31,554 nucleotides of DNA from DATCIH01 sp036507955. GTDB taxonomy: Bacteria > Bacillota > Clostridia > Clostridiales > Clostridiaceae. The notes under the pieces are model-generated. The model was not told where the DNA came from. It saw nothing but the letters and a program-made list of their open reading frames with translations, and did not search any database. The position numbers and the translations under genes are program-made. The stretch's first letter is position 1. Each line of letters starts with the position of its first letter. The stretch is taken from positions 1 to 31,554 of the forward strand of contig DATCIH010000066.1 of the NCBI GenBank assembly GCA_036507955.1, in the 5' to 3' direction. Below, in pieces: positions 1 to 6,472 of the stretch.

Positions 1-129
1 GATTTAATACCTATTTGTAACCTTTTTACACGTATTAGTACACGTTTCTTAAGGCTTATTAAGGTTGCGTTCATATTAGTCTAAATTACCATTTGTGCTG
101 ATAATTAAGAAACAGTTATTAATAAATAA

Positions 130-588
130 TCCCAATTTGATATAAAATATCTATTTCTGTCTTTTGGTAAATTATTGCATTATAAGGTTGATGGCCATGG
201 AGGTACTAACAGAAATTGGATGCGTTAGCAGAATGGTTCTGTTTGCTATGAGCAAAAACTTGATCGTATTACTCAATTAAGTTGGTTTCTATTTGAAAAT
301 CATATTGAAAATGAACTTTCTACTTGGTTAGATAATAAGGATAATATATTAAAATTAGTAGAAATAAAGGGAATTGGGCCAAAAACAATTGATTATTTAA
401 AGATGTTATCAGGGAAGCAGGCTATTCCAATAGATAGACATTTATTTAAATTTTTAGAGTTGGCAGGAATCGTTGTTAAAACATATGAAGAGGCAAATTC
501 AATTTACTGTAAAGCTGCAGAAAAGTTAAATATCAAGCAATATGAATTAGATAAAAAAATATGGACTTATATGTCTAAATCATATTAG
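130..588 (+). pseudogene. HhH-GPD DNA glycosylase-like relic
   Basis: One frame runs from a TAA at 127-129 to the TAG at 586-588, broken by an in-frame TAG at 226-228. After that stop it reads a helix-hairpin-helix segment (VEIKGIGPKTIDYLKML) followed closely by IPIDRHLFKFL. This matches the HhH plus catalytic-Asp layout of endonuclease III/HhH-GPD base-excision glycosylases, where Asp follows the hairpin as in V-D-T-H-V. The family normally spans about 200 residues; only about 120 remain after the stop, with no Fe-S cysteines. No start codon with a ribosome site precedes it. A short ORF from 403 could be translated but would lack the hairpin. Family call inferred from the motif only. Confidence 0.55.
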
Positions 589-635
589 CATTTTTCACAT
601 AGTAAGGGTAGTAAGAATAGACAGTGAATAAGTAA

Positions 636-668
636 GTAAAAACTGTCAGACATGCTTTCAGTTTTTAC
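636..668. repeat. Perfect 10-bp inverted repeat
   Basis: GTAAAAACTG (636-645) pairs perfectly with CAGTTTTTAC (659-668) around a 13-base loop. No T-tract follows, so it is a weak terminator candidate. It may be left over from a lost element. Confidence 0.55.
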
Positions 669-896
669 AATGGGTTCAAGTAAAGTACCTAAAAAATGTA
701 AATTTAAAAGAATAAAAGATAATAAGCTATCAATATACTAGTAGAATCATATATTATGAAATGTAAAGCTACTTTAGTGCTATTGTACAATAATAAATGT
801 AGCAAATATTAATATTACCTTTATACATTAACAAATTAATGTTTGCAGAATGTGAAAGAATCATTACCCCGTAAATAACCTTATTCACCCTATTGA

Positions 897-940
897 CGAA
901 TGTACATTCGCATAAAAGCACTTTCTTTGGAGTACAAAGG
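897..940 (+). promoter_or_regulatory. Relic of the Rpn-type leader element (copy 1)
   Basis: A perfect palindrome CGAATGTACATTCG (897-910) is followed by AAAAGCACTTTCTTTGGAG. This is the same order seen before the intact Rpn gene at 8250-8302 (GAATGTTTATTC, then AAAAGCACCTCCTTTGGAG). Here the 3' arm is degraded to ACAAAGGG and no gene follows. Read as the 5' scar of a lost gene. Confidence 0.55.
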
Positions 941-957
941 GTTAATCAAAACGCAAT

Positions 958-986
958 TTGATATTATAGCATAGCTATGATAAAAT
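958..986 (+). promoter_or_regulatory. Toxin-antitoxin promoter with palindromic operator
   Basis: TTGATA (958-963) and TAAAAT (981-986) are separated by exactly 17 bases and sit just upstream of the antitoxin start. The spacer contains the perfect palindrome CATAGCTATG (970-979). This placement suits the autorepression typical of Phd/YefM-type antitoxins. Binding itself is inference. Confidence 0.6.
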
Positions 987-1014
987 TAAGATATATTAAT
1001 ATAGAGGTGATTAT

Positions 1015-1302
1015 ATGCCACAGATTAGACCTGTTTCAGATCTGAGAAACAATTTTGCTGATATTTCAAAGTTAGTTCATGAAACATCAGAACCAGTATT
1101 CTTAACGAAGAATGGCTATGGCGATATGGTGGTTATGAGTATAGAAGCCTATCATAGGAAACTCTTTGAAGGTGAAATATATTTTAAACTAAAGGAAGCT
1201 GAGCTTGAAGCACAAGCAACAGAAAAGCGTTTTTCACATGAAGAAGTGTTTTCAGATTTAAGGTCAAGAATTGTAAATAAGGTTGATCAGGATAATGCTT
1301 AA
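1015..1302 (+). CDS. Phd/YefM (RelB)-type antitoxin
   Basis: A 95-residue protein opening with PQIRPVSDLRNNFADISKLV, the N-terminal DNA-binding signature of Phd/YefM antitoxins, then a TKNGYGDMVVMSIEAY strand-helix segment. The charged C-terminal half (about residues 50-95) would wrap the toxin. The AGAGGTGATT ribosome site supports the ATG at 1015. The toxin start overlaps the end of this gene by 8 bases, so the two are translationally coupled. Expected role: neutralise the toxin and, as a complex, repress the promoter at 958-986. Length and motifs are normal for the family; nothing is missing. Confidence 0.88.
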   Translation: MPQIRPVSDLRNNFADISKLVHETSEPVFLTKNGYGDMVVMSIEAYHRKLFEGEIYFKLKEAELEAQATEKRFSHEEVFSDLRSRIVNKVDQDNA

Positions 1303-1600
1303 GTTGAAATATCTACCTTTATCACTAAATGATTTAAGAAATATTACTGATTATATAGTTTATACTATAAAAGCACCAAAGGCCGCAATGGATTTGATTA
1401 ATGAATTTGAAAGTTCTATATCTCAGCTTCAACAATTTCCTTACTCTTGCAGGACGTATCAACCAATAGAAAAACTTGAAACTGAGTATAGAATGTTACC
1501 AATTAGAAACTACTTGGTGTTCTATTTAGTCACTGATCAAAATGTTGAAATACATAGAATTATTTTTGGGAAGATGGATATCAACAAAATCATCAAATAA
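1295..1600 (+). CDS. RelE/ParE-family toxin
   Basis: About 101 residues from the ATG at 1295. An upstream TTG at 1283 would add four residues but has no properly spaced ribosome site, whereas AGG lies five bases before 1295. The sequence shows the RelE/ParE pattern: an N-terminal strand, a helix pair (LNDLRNITDYIVYTI, then AAMDLINEFESSISQL), the strand YRMLPIRNYLVFYLV and the C-terminal IHRIIFGKMDI, like the usual RIIYGRRD ending. RelE members cleave mRNA on the ribosome and ParE members poison gyrase; the sequence does not decide which. Paired with the antitoxin upstream by an 8-base overlap. Confidence 0.86.
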   Translation: MLKLKYLPLSLNDLRNITDYIVYTIKAPKAAMDLINEFESSISQLQQFPYSCRTYQPIEKLETEYRMLPIRNYLVFYLVTDQNVEIHRIIFGKMDINKIIK

Positions 1601-1617
1601 AAAGTTGTTATTGCTAG

Positions 1618-1818
1618 AAAGTATTAAAAGTAGAACAGATTCGCAAGAGTAGGAGAGAAGTTTCTGATTTGCTTATAGATAAACTTCCGGAAGTACTTTC
1701 TGAAAAACAAAAAAATGCTAAAATCAAAAATTTATTGTATTCAATGAAGAATAGAGATTTTACCGTGGATACCATTGGAAGTAATACGAGAAATATAAAG
1801 TGGATATTATATAAGTAA
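1618..1818 (+). pseudogene. C-terminal relic of an AlbA_2/AAA_4 protein (winged-helix end)
   Basis: An open frame with no start follows a TAG at 1615-1617 and ends at TAA 1816-1818. It reads like the C-terminal winged-helix segment of AlbA_2 (AAA_4) putative transcriptional regulators: SDLLIDKLPEVLSEKQK, AKIKNLLYSMKNRDF, then IGSNTRNIKWIL, matching the LP-x-x-L-x-x-KQK, KI-x-NLL and GS-x-x-x-x-x-W-x-L pattern. The rest of the protein (normally 400 or more residues) is absent. It lies 18 bases after the toxin stop and is probably untranslated. Confidence 0.6.
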
Positions 1819-1975
1819 TTGGCTAAAATGCAGTTATTAGATTTTGTTTAGCCAATAAAAGCTGATATAAATTAAGCCAAAATACATGAGAATAGGTGAT
1901 TTAAAGGTGTAAAGATTGGCTAAGTAGATTATATAATAAATTTGTTTAGCTGATTTATTATATAATTACCCTTAT

Positions 1976-2080
1976 ACAGCTATTGCAAGAAGATACGGAA
2001 ATAGAAGAATAGGCGAATTTTTAAAAGAATTAAAATTTACTGAAGAAAGACCATCAGGAATACCTAAATTTTTAGATTAA
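1976..2080 (+). pseudogene. Relic of the AlbA_2/AAA_4 ATPase-like segment
   Basis: This frame reads RRYGNRRIGEFLKELKFTEE followed by RPSGIPKFLD and a TAA. It matches the R-N-R-R-I-G-E-F-L-K-E-L and E-G-R-(G/S)-(T/S)-G-I-P-K-I motif of AlbA_2/AAA_4 proteins. In intact members this segment lies before the winged-helix end, but here it is downstream of that piece (1618-1818). The two scraps are therefore rearranged or come from two different copies. Confidence 0.55.
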
Positions 2081-2153
2081 CAATTAAATAATCCAGATTT
2101 TAACTGGTCGAATTCCACCAGTTTAAAACTGAAGCAAGATCAAATTTATTTTT

Positions 2154-2189
2154 TCCTATCTCCTCAAAAGTGGATAGGACCTATTTTTT
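2154..2189 (+). terminator. Hairpin with T-tract
   Basis: TCCTATC (2154-2160) pairs with GATAGGA (2173-2179), followed shortly by six T at 2184-2189. Orientation suits plus-strand transcripts reading from the relics at 1618-2080. It also borders the 3' end of the minus-strand relic that ends at 2181. Confidence 0.45.
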
Positions 2190-3221
2190 ATTCTCCAAAA
2201 GCTTCTTATATTTATTTATTTCCGTTAGATTAAATATTGTTATATTTAGTACTTTAGTTAAAGCCCTGCTAAAACCAACGGAACTATCTCCACCAAAAGC
2301 ATGGGTTAATTCATGGAGATAAGTACTGAGAGCGTTATCAAAATTATCTTTATTAAGGAATTTTCTCTTTATAGAAACATGAGGAAGTTCGTACCTAATT
2401 ATATAACCATATTTATTGTATTTCTTTTCTTTTAGTTTTAGGCAACCTGCCATACCATTCCAAGAGGCTTGACTATTTGCGATAACTTGACAAACTGGTA
2501 ATTCATTGATATTTAGAAAATCTTTAAAAAGTTCGGAGTCACATACTTCTAAAACATTTATATATTTTAACTCTGTTGAATTCGGTGGACATATTAATGT
2601 AAAACCATTATTTGCGTCACATTTTTCCTCTAAGGTATTCACACTTAAATATTGGAAACTATCCTGCACTAGATTATAGTTTTCATTTTGCATTCTAAGC
2701 CAACTTAACGCTTGTTTTCTTCTGCTTTTACCAGTAATATTAGAATTTTTTGTTTCTTCAGCCACTAGTAACCTTGGGTTTGAAGTTATAAAGATCGATA
2801 CCTGGTTACTACTTAAAGCTAATCTTTTTATAATCCTCCAATAGTACTAATGCCACGGAAGGAGACACATTTCTTATAGCTCCTACAAGTATATTTATTT
2901 CGTCAATATCTGAGAAATAATTTCTATCTCGATCATCATTTCGATAGCTATGAAGACAGAAAACAAATGGCAAATCCAAAGCTCCTAGAGCTTGATTCGC
3001 TCCAAAAATTATACCAATTCTACTGGATTTATAAGCGTAAGGGAATTCCTTAGGTTTTTGAAGTTTAGACCGTCTATAAATGGCGCACATCTCATCCTAC
3101 ATCTTAATTCTAGAATATTGTCTTCTGAAATCTTATAAGAAAAGCTATTGTTAAAGTTTTTACAGGAAACTGAATCATAGAAATTTTGAATAAAATCTCT
3201 AAGCACTTTGTATTTGACCAT
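2181..3221 (-). pseudogene. Decayed copy of the GHKL ATPase-HExxH protein
   Basis: Read on the minus strand this is a clear homologue of the intact gene at 12911-14449, broken into three frames. The start region (3221 downward) carries the YKVLRDFIQNFYDSV box but lacks the native first codons. A deletion of about 370 bases (junction near 3093-3102, at a CATCCT direct repeat in the intact copy) removes the ATP-lid region. A second deletion of 74 bases (junction 2821-2834, at a TTTTTATAA repeat) shifts the frame again. The C-terminal third (2181-2765) is still open and keeps LHELTHAFGGD. The promoter found upstream of the intact copy is also deleted, so expression is unlikely. A separately translated C-terminal peptidase domain cannot be excluded. 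Confidence 0.9.
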
Positions 3222-3261
3222 TTTATAGGGTAATCAAAAATTAAATTTAGAGGAAAATAAT

Positions 3262-3378
3262 ATGGAATCTAATAAGGAAGAAGCATATAGAGTGAGTTAT
3301 AGAGTTTTAGGAAAGCAATATATTGCAAAAATATGTTATAATTTCAAGATAAGAACACTTGGTATTTGTTATCGTTAA
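3262..3378 (+). pseudogene. Truncated copy of the small divergent gene
   Basis: Begins MESNKEEAYRVSYR, nearly identical to the first 14 residues of the 72-residue protein at 14562 (MESKREEAYIVSYR), with the same AGAGGAAAATAAT leader. It then diverges and stops after 38 residues, without the YKIRRLSEYEA core. It is divergent from the decayed ATPase-peptidase copy, exactly as the intact pair is arranged. Confidence 0.75.
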
Positions 3379-3400
3379 TTTCTATAAGGGGAGTTAATCA

Positions 3401-3770
3401 GTGAGAATTAAGAAATCTATTATTCCTATTATTTTTGTATTAGTATTACTACTTTGCACTATAAGTCTTGTTCTTGGACCAGATTTTTGGAACAATGTTA
3501 AGGATAGGGCTAATTGGTCAGAAAAAAGAATTTATTTAATGCTATCAATATTTCAAAAGTTACATTTAATGCGGGTAATAATACCTCTGACATCATACTT
3601 ATAGATGATGAAAAAGATAGGTTTATAAGCTACCTTGTGGATTCTAAATTTTATAGGAGCAATTGGCAGGGTATGGTGGGTACTGGTATGACGATTATAA
3701 TAGAATATTTTCTATAAGAAATACTGAACTTAAACAACTTTTACAAAAATACAACTTAAAACTGGATTAG
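3401..3770 (+). pseudogene. Small secreted or membrane-anchored protein, frameshifted
   Basis: A GTG start at 3401 with a strong AAGGGGAG site opens a protein with a clear N-terminal hydrophobic signal (IKKSIIPIIFVLVLLLCTIS). Within an A-run near 3521-3527 the frame shifts, and the alternate frame continues (NAINISKVTFNAGNNTSDII through IDDEKDRFISYLVDSKFY). A second lesion near 3700 is revealed by the other copy of the tail at 17606-17777: 73 bases are missing between two TAGAAT repeats. The end (LKQLLQKYNLKLD type) is shared with that copy. Function unknown; the original was probably about 130-150 residues with an exported C-terminal domain. Confidence 0.7.
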
Positions 3771-3783
3771 TTATTTGCACATT

Positions 3784-3855
3784 AACCATGTTGATGAGGA
3801 GGTTCATAAAATGATAAAAACATTATGCGGATTACAGGACAGCACACATTTATGA
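3784..3855 (+). pseudogene. Scrap of an Rpn-family gene
   Basis: The frame reads NHVDEEVHKMIKTL and then stops. It matches SHVDEEVRDMIKTLYDP of the intact Rpn-family protein at 8308-9384, including a 19-base identical DNA stretch (CATGTTGATGAGGAGGTTC). Only about 14 residues of homology survive. Confidence 0.6.
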
Positions 3856-3917
3856 AGATGACAAAATGAGAAAAAGAGAGAAAATATGATAGCTTTACTT
3901 GTGCCAAATGTTTTTTG

Positions 3918-3960
3918 TTGACTAAGTGGTATAAAGAGCATACACTCAAACTAGTGTTTG
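3918..3960 (+). promoter_or_regulatory. Promoter of the SPFH gene
   Basis: TTGACT (3918-3923) and TACACT (3941-3946) are 17 bases apart. Just downstream, CAAACTAGTGTTTG (3947-3960) has 5-bp arms around TAGT and lies over the expected transcription start, so it could be an operator. The start ATG is at 3992. Confidence 0.5.
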
Positions 3961-3991
3961 TATAACTTTATTGAATAAAGGGAGCGATGAA

Positions 3992-4888
3992 ATGGGTTTA
4001 GCAGTCTTTTTTATAATTTTATTTCTAATTGTATTTAGTGTTTTATTCGCAGGCATTAAGATCGTAAGGCCAACAGAACGGGGACTAATTGAAACTCTGG
4101 GCAAATACACAAAGTTTGCACTTCCAGGATTCCATTGGATTATTCCTGGAATACAGAAACTGTATCAAATTAATATTACTGAGCAGATGATCAATGCAGA
4201 GCCACAAGTGATTATAACAAACGATAATCTAAATGCTACAGTTGATGCTCAGATATATTTGAAAGTCATGGATGATGAAGAAAGCGTGAAAAACTCACAG
4301 TATAACGCAGCAAATTATAGTTACCAGATCGTGAACCTAGCCAGAACAACCTTGAGAAATATCATCGGCACTATGACTTTGCGGTCTGCTAATAGCGAAA
4401 GAGGGAGAATTAATGCGGATCTTCACCATACTCTTGAAGGTGAGACTAAAAAGTGGGGTATTGAAATCGTAAGAGCGGAACTTAAAGAAATTGATCCTCC
4501 TAAGGATGTTCAGGAGACCATGAACAAAGTAGTTAAAGCTGAAAACGAAAAGATTGCAGCAGTGGATTTCGCAACTGCTGCGGAAACAAATGCGGATGGT
4601 GTCAAAAGAGGGGAAATTAAAAGAGCCGAGGGCATCAAGCAAGCTAAAATTCTTGAGGCGGAGGGTGAAGCTCAGGCTATCAAACTTGTAAACGAAGCTG
4701 CTGAGACGTATTTCGTGGGGAATGCTCAGATACTTAGAAAACTTCAAGCCATTGAAACTTCGCTACAAAATAACTCAAAGATAGTCATTCCTACAGGTAC
4801 TGAACTGATTAATGTCCTTGGAGAAATGGCAGGGGTTCTACCAATTCAGAAGCGAGCAGTAAAACCTCCATCTGCTAGTAAAGAATAA
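3992..4888 (+). CDS. Stomatin-like SPFH/band 7 protein
   Basis: About 298 residues from the ATG at 3992, chosen because AAAGGGAG lies seven bases upstream; an in-frame TTG at 3971 lies before that site and is unlikely. Residues about 2-22 form one membrane anchor. The band 7 domain follows, beginning KIVRPTERGLIETLGKYTKF and PGFHWIIPGIQK, with the QMINAEPQVIITNDN segment and TLRNIIGTMTL typical of stomatins/paraslipins. The second half (about 175-250) is a charged, Ala/Glu-rich coiled coil ending in the usual IVIPTG strand. Such proteins oligomerise in membrane microdomains. The NfeD protease-like partner often found next to them is not here; the gene stands alone between a promoter and a terminator. 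Confidence 0.9.
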   Translation: MGLAVFFIILFLIVFSVLFAGIKIVRPTERGLIETLGKYTKFALPGFHWIIPGIQKLYQINITEQMINAEPQVIITNDNLNATVDAQIYLKVMDDEESVKNSQYNAANYSYQIVNLARTTLRNIIGTMTLRSANSERGRINADLHHTLEGETKKWGIEIVRAELKEIDPPKDVQETMNKVVKAENEKIAAVDFATAAETNADGVKRGEIKRAEGIKQAKILEAEGEAQAIKLVNEAAETYFVGNAQILRKLQAIETSLQNNSKIVIPTGTELINVLGEMAGVLPIQKRAVKPPSASKE

Positions 4889-4903
4889 TTTAATTAAACA
4901 ATA

Positions 4904-4936
4904 CCTCTATAATATAAATTATTATAGAGGCTTTTT
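4904..4936 (+). terminator. Rho-independent terminator of the SPFH gene
   Basis: CCTCTATAAT (4904-4913) and ATTATAGAGG (4921-4930) form a perfect 10-bp stem with a 7-base loop, followed by C and five T. It lies 15 bases after the stop codon. Confidence 0.88.
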
Positions 4937-5011
4937 ATATGTGTACTGATTATTAGCAAGGAGTCGACTTACAGTCAACCTCCTATGGGGTCGTGTCAGG
5001 CACCTAATAGG

Positions 5012-5101
5012 ACACCAAAAGCAAGAGGAGTAGATGCAAAGTCAAATGATTTTATAGACTGTGCCCCCAGAGAAGTTACGATAGATTTTCCTAAATTATA
5101 G
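5012..5101 (+). pseudogene. Possible C-terminal gene fragment, unrecognised
   Basis: A 29-codon open frame without a start ends at TAG 5099-5101, directly abutting a strong terminator (5102-5160). It reads TPKARGVDAKSNDFIDCAPR then EVTIDFPKL. The compact, coding-like composition and the terminator immediately after the stop suggest the tail of a deleted gene. I do not recognise the family. Confidence 0.35.
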
Positions 5102-5160
5102 ACTTTAGCCAAGATCTTGACCTATGCATTATCAGATAGAGGTCCTGGCTAAAGTTTTTA
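5102..5160 (+). terminator. Strong compound terminator
   Basis: ACTTTAGCCA (5102-5111) pairs perfectly with TGGCTAAAGT (5146-5155), with an inner GACCT/AGGTC helix (5119-5123 with 5140-5144), followed by a run of T. It terminates whatever gene once ended at 5101. Confidence 0.75.
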
Positions 5161-5177
5161 CTTTTATTTTTAAGCAG

Positions 5178-5210
5178 TTTACTTGTAAATTTAATAAATT
5201 TACAAGTAAA
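5178..5210. repeat. 33-base perfect palindrome
   Basis: TTTACTTGTAAATTTA (5178-5193), a single A, then its exact reverse complement TAAATTTACAAGTAAA (5195-5210). Sixteen-bp arms with a one-base centre are unusually long for an ordinary operator. It could be a terminator without a T-tract, an excision scar or a protein binding site. Confidence 0.85.
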
Positions 5211-5520
5211 GATACTAGATATTTAAAGGATAATTATGGATGTATGTTGAACTATTTAGTTAGGATATTAGAGATGTGATTGTAGTTGGTCCTTGTATAG
5301 ATTATTGAAAGAAAGTGGAGTCTAGACTTTGACATTTCATGATTTTTTATATCAGGAAAATAAAAAAATTAGGTATGGATAAACTAAGTAAGATTTGTGA
5401 TACTATTGGAGATTAAGTAAAAAACATTTTAATTAAGTAAGACTTAGTTTAATATATAAGTTAGGTAATAACAAGTCTAGGTTAGGTATTAAGAGAATTA
5501 GGTTAGGGAAGATATATAAT
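5211..5520. other. Gene-free stretch
   Basis: No gene supported. A repetitive purine-rich part (about 5440-5520, with repeated TTAGGT/TTAGGG-like units) stays open in the frame leading into the Rpn relic, but does not match Rpn proteins. The remainder is AT-rich with stops in all frames. Confidence 0.5.
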
Positions 5521-6035
5521 GGAGAGTACAAGTGGACAGTAGAGAAAAAATTCAAAAATATTATAAGTAAAAGCAAATTATTTGGAAATAATGTAATTGA
5601 TTTTGAGTACATACTGATAGATATAAATACGAAAAAGAAGAACTGATGCAGCTAGGGAATATAGCATCAGCAATATTTTTATTAGATCAGAAGGTTGATA
5701 TTGAAGAATTTATAAGTAGAGTAAAAGATATTTCTATAGGGTTTAGTAACTTAAAACAAGAACAAAAAATGATATTAAGACATTGGTTAAGTACCACTTT
5801 ATCGGATGAGTTAAAAAGTCAGTTAGGAAATGGTATAGAGGATATTTTGATTGCAAATAAAGAGGAGGAGATGGTTATGACTTCTAATATTTCAAAGACA
5901 ATAAAAGAGACTTTTGAAAAAACTAGAAAAGAAAAAGCAATAGAAATTGCTAGGAATTTACTTGATGTTTTAGATGATGAAACTATTTCTATAAAAACAG
6001 GTTTATCAATAGAAGAAGTTAAGGAGCTTAGATAG
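5521..6035 (+). pseudogene. Rpn-family (PD-(D/E)XK transposase-like) C-terminal relic
   Basis: The upstream frame ends NNVIDFEYILID and then, after a frameshift near 5625, continues RYKYEKEELMQLGNIASAIF and LLDQK, with the C-terminal IARNLLDVLDDETISIKTGL and SIEEVKELR. Together these are the typical middle and C-terminus of Rpn-like proteins (recombination-promoting nuclease/putative transposase family). The PD-(D/E)XK nuclease domain is gone. The ATG-started ORF at 5646 (129 residues) is therefore only the tail of a lost gene. It belongs to a different Rpn subtype from the gene at 8308. Confidence 0.75.
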
Positions 6036-6040
6036 TTGTA

Positions 6041-6104
6041 GCAAGCTCGAGGCAAGCCTCTCACAAGGACTCCTGGCAGGCAGTGTGAGAACTAATTTGC
6101 TTGC
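6041..6104. other. Nested stem-loop region
   Basis: GCAAGC (6041-6046) pairs with GCTTGC (6099-6104). Inside, CTCACA (6060-6065) pairs with TGTGAG (6084-6089), enclosing a small AGGA/TCCT hairpin. The stretch is clearly GC-richer than its surroundings and starts just after the Rpn relic. It may be an RNA structure or the end of a mobile element. The following 280 bases (6105-6387) contain no gene I can support. Confidence 0.4.
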
Positions 6105-6387
6105 GGGATGGAAATATAGAAAATAAAGTTTCATAAATTATAGATATTCTAACAGATTTAGATATTCTACAATGCTTTTGACTCATTATAACAAATAAAT
6201 CACTAATTCTAATTAAAAAATGAAGGACCTTCATAAGAACTTACATGTGTTTTTAGTTTTCGAGTAGCATGCCATTGATATTTCCCTTATCAGGCTCCTT
6301 GGAAAAGGAACGAAACTCTTATCTCTTATTGGAAATTAGTACCTACCATTGATCATATAGTACTATTAATAAGCATATTAAGATACC

Positions 6388-6420
6388 AACAACTGTACCA
6401 AGTAAGGTACAGTTGTTTTG
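6388..6420 (+). terminator. Strong orphan terminator
   Basis: AACAACTGTACC (6388-6399) and GGTACAGTTGTT (6406-6417) give a perfect 12-bp stem with a six-base loop, followed by TTG. No intact gene precedes it closely, so it probably outlived its gene. It sits just upstream of the beta-CASP relic. Confidence 0.7.
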
Positions 6421-6472
6421 TTACACTAAAAATAAGAAATATTTACATTTTAAACATAAGGAGCTGATAAAT

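Larger units (their letters stand above)
589..957. other. Gene-free stretch with decayed sequence
   Basis: No convincing gene in about 370 bases. It holds a 10-bp hairpin (636-668), a 23-codon ATG frame near 669 of no recognised family, and a degenerate copy of the Rpn-type leader (897-940). Otherwise AT-rich sequence with nothing I can assign. Confidence 0.6.

Noticed and set aside
3837..3960. Possible coding relic with a Cys pair (FTCAKCF) upstream of the SPFH gene
   Set aside because: Too short and without flanking similarity; the region is better explained as the SPFH promoter zone.
4337..4747. Minus-strand ORF of 136 codons
   Set aside because: It is the antisense of the well-supported SPFH gene, has no ribosome site and gives a protein of no recognisable family.
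4985..5005. GTGTCAGGCACC-like string as a REP-type repeat
   Set aside because: Only one copy in the window, so no repeat can be claimed.
6413..6472. 20-residue N-terminal extension of the beta-CASP relic
   Set aside because: It would begin inside a strong terminator hairpin; ATG 6473 has an AAGGAG site and is the better start.
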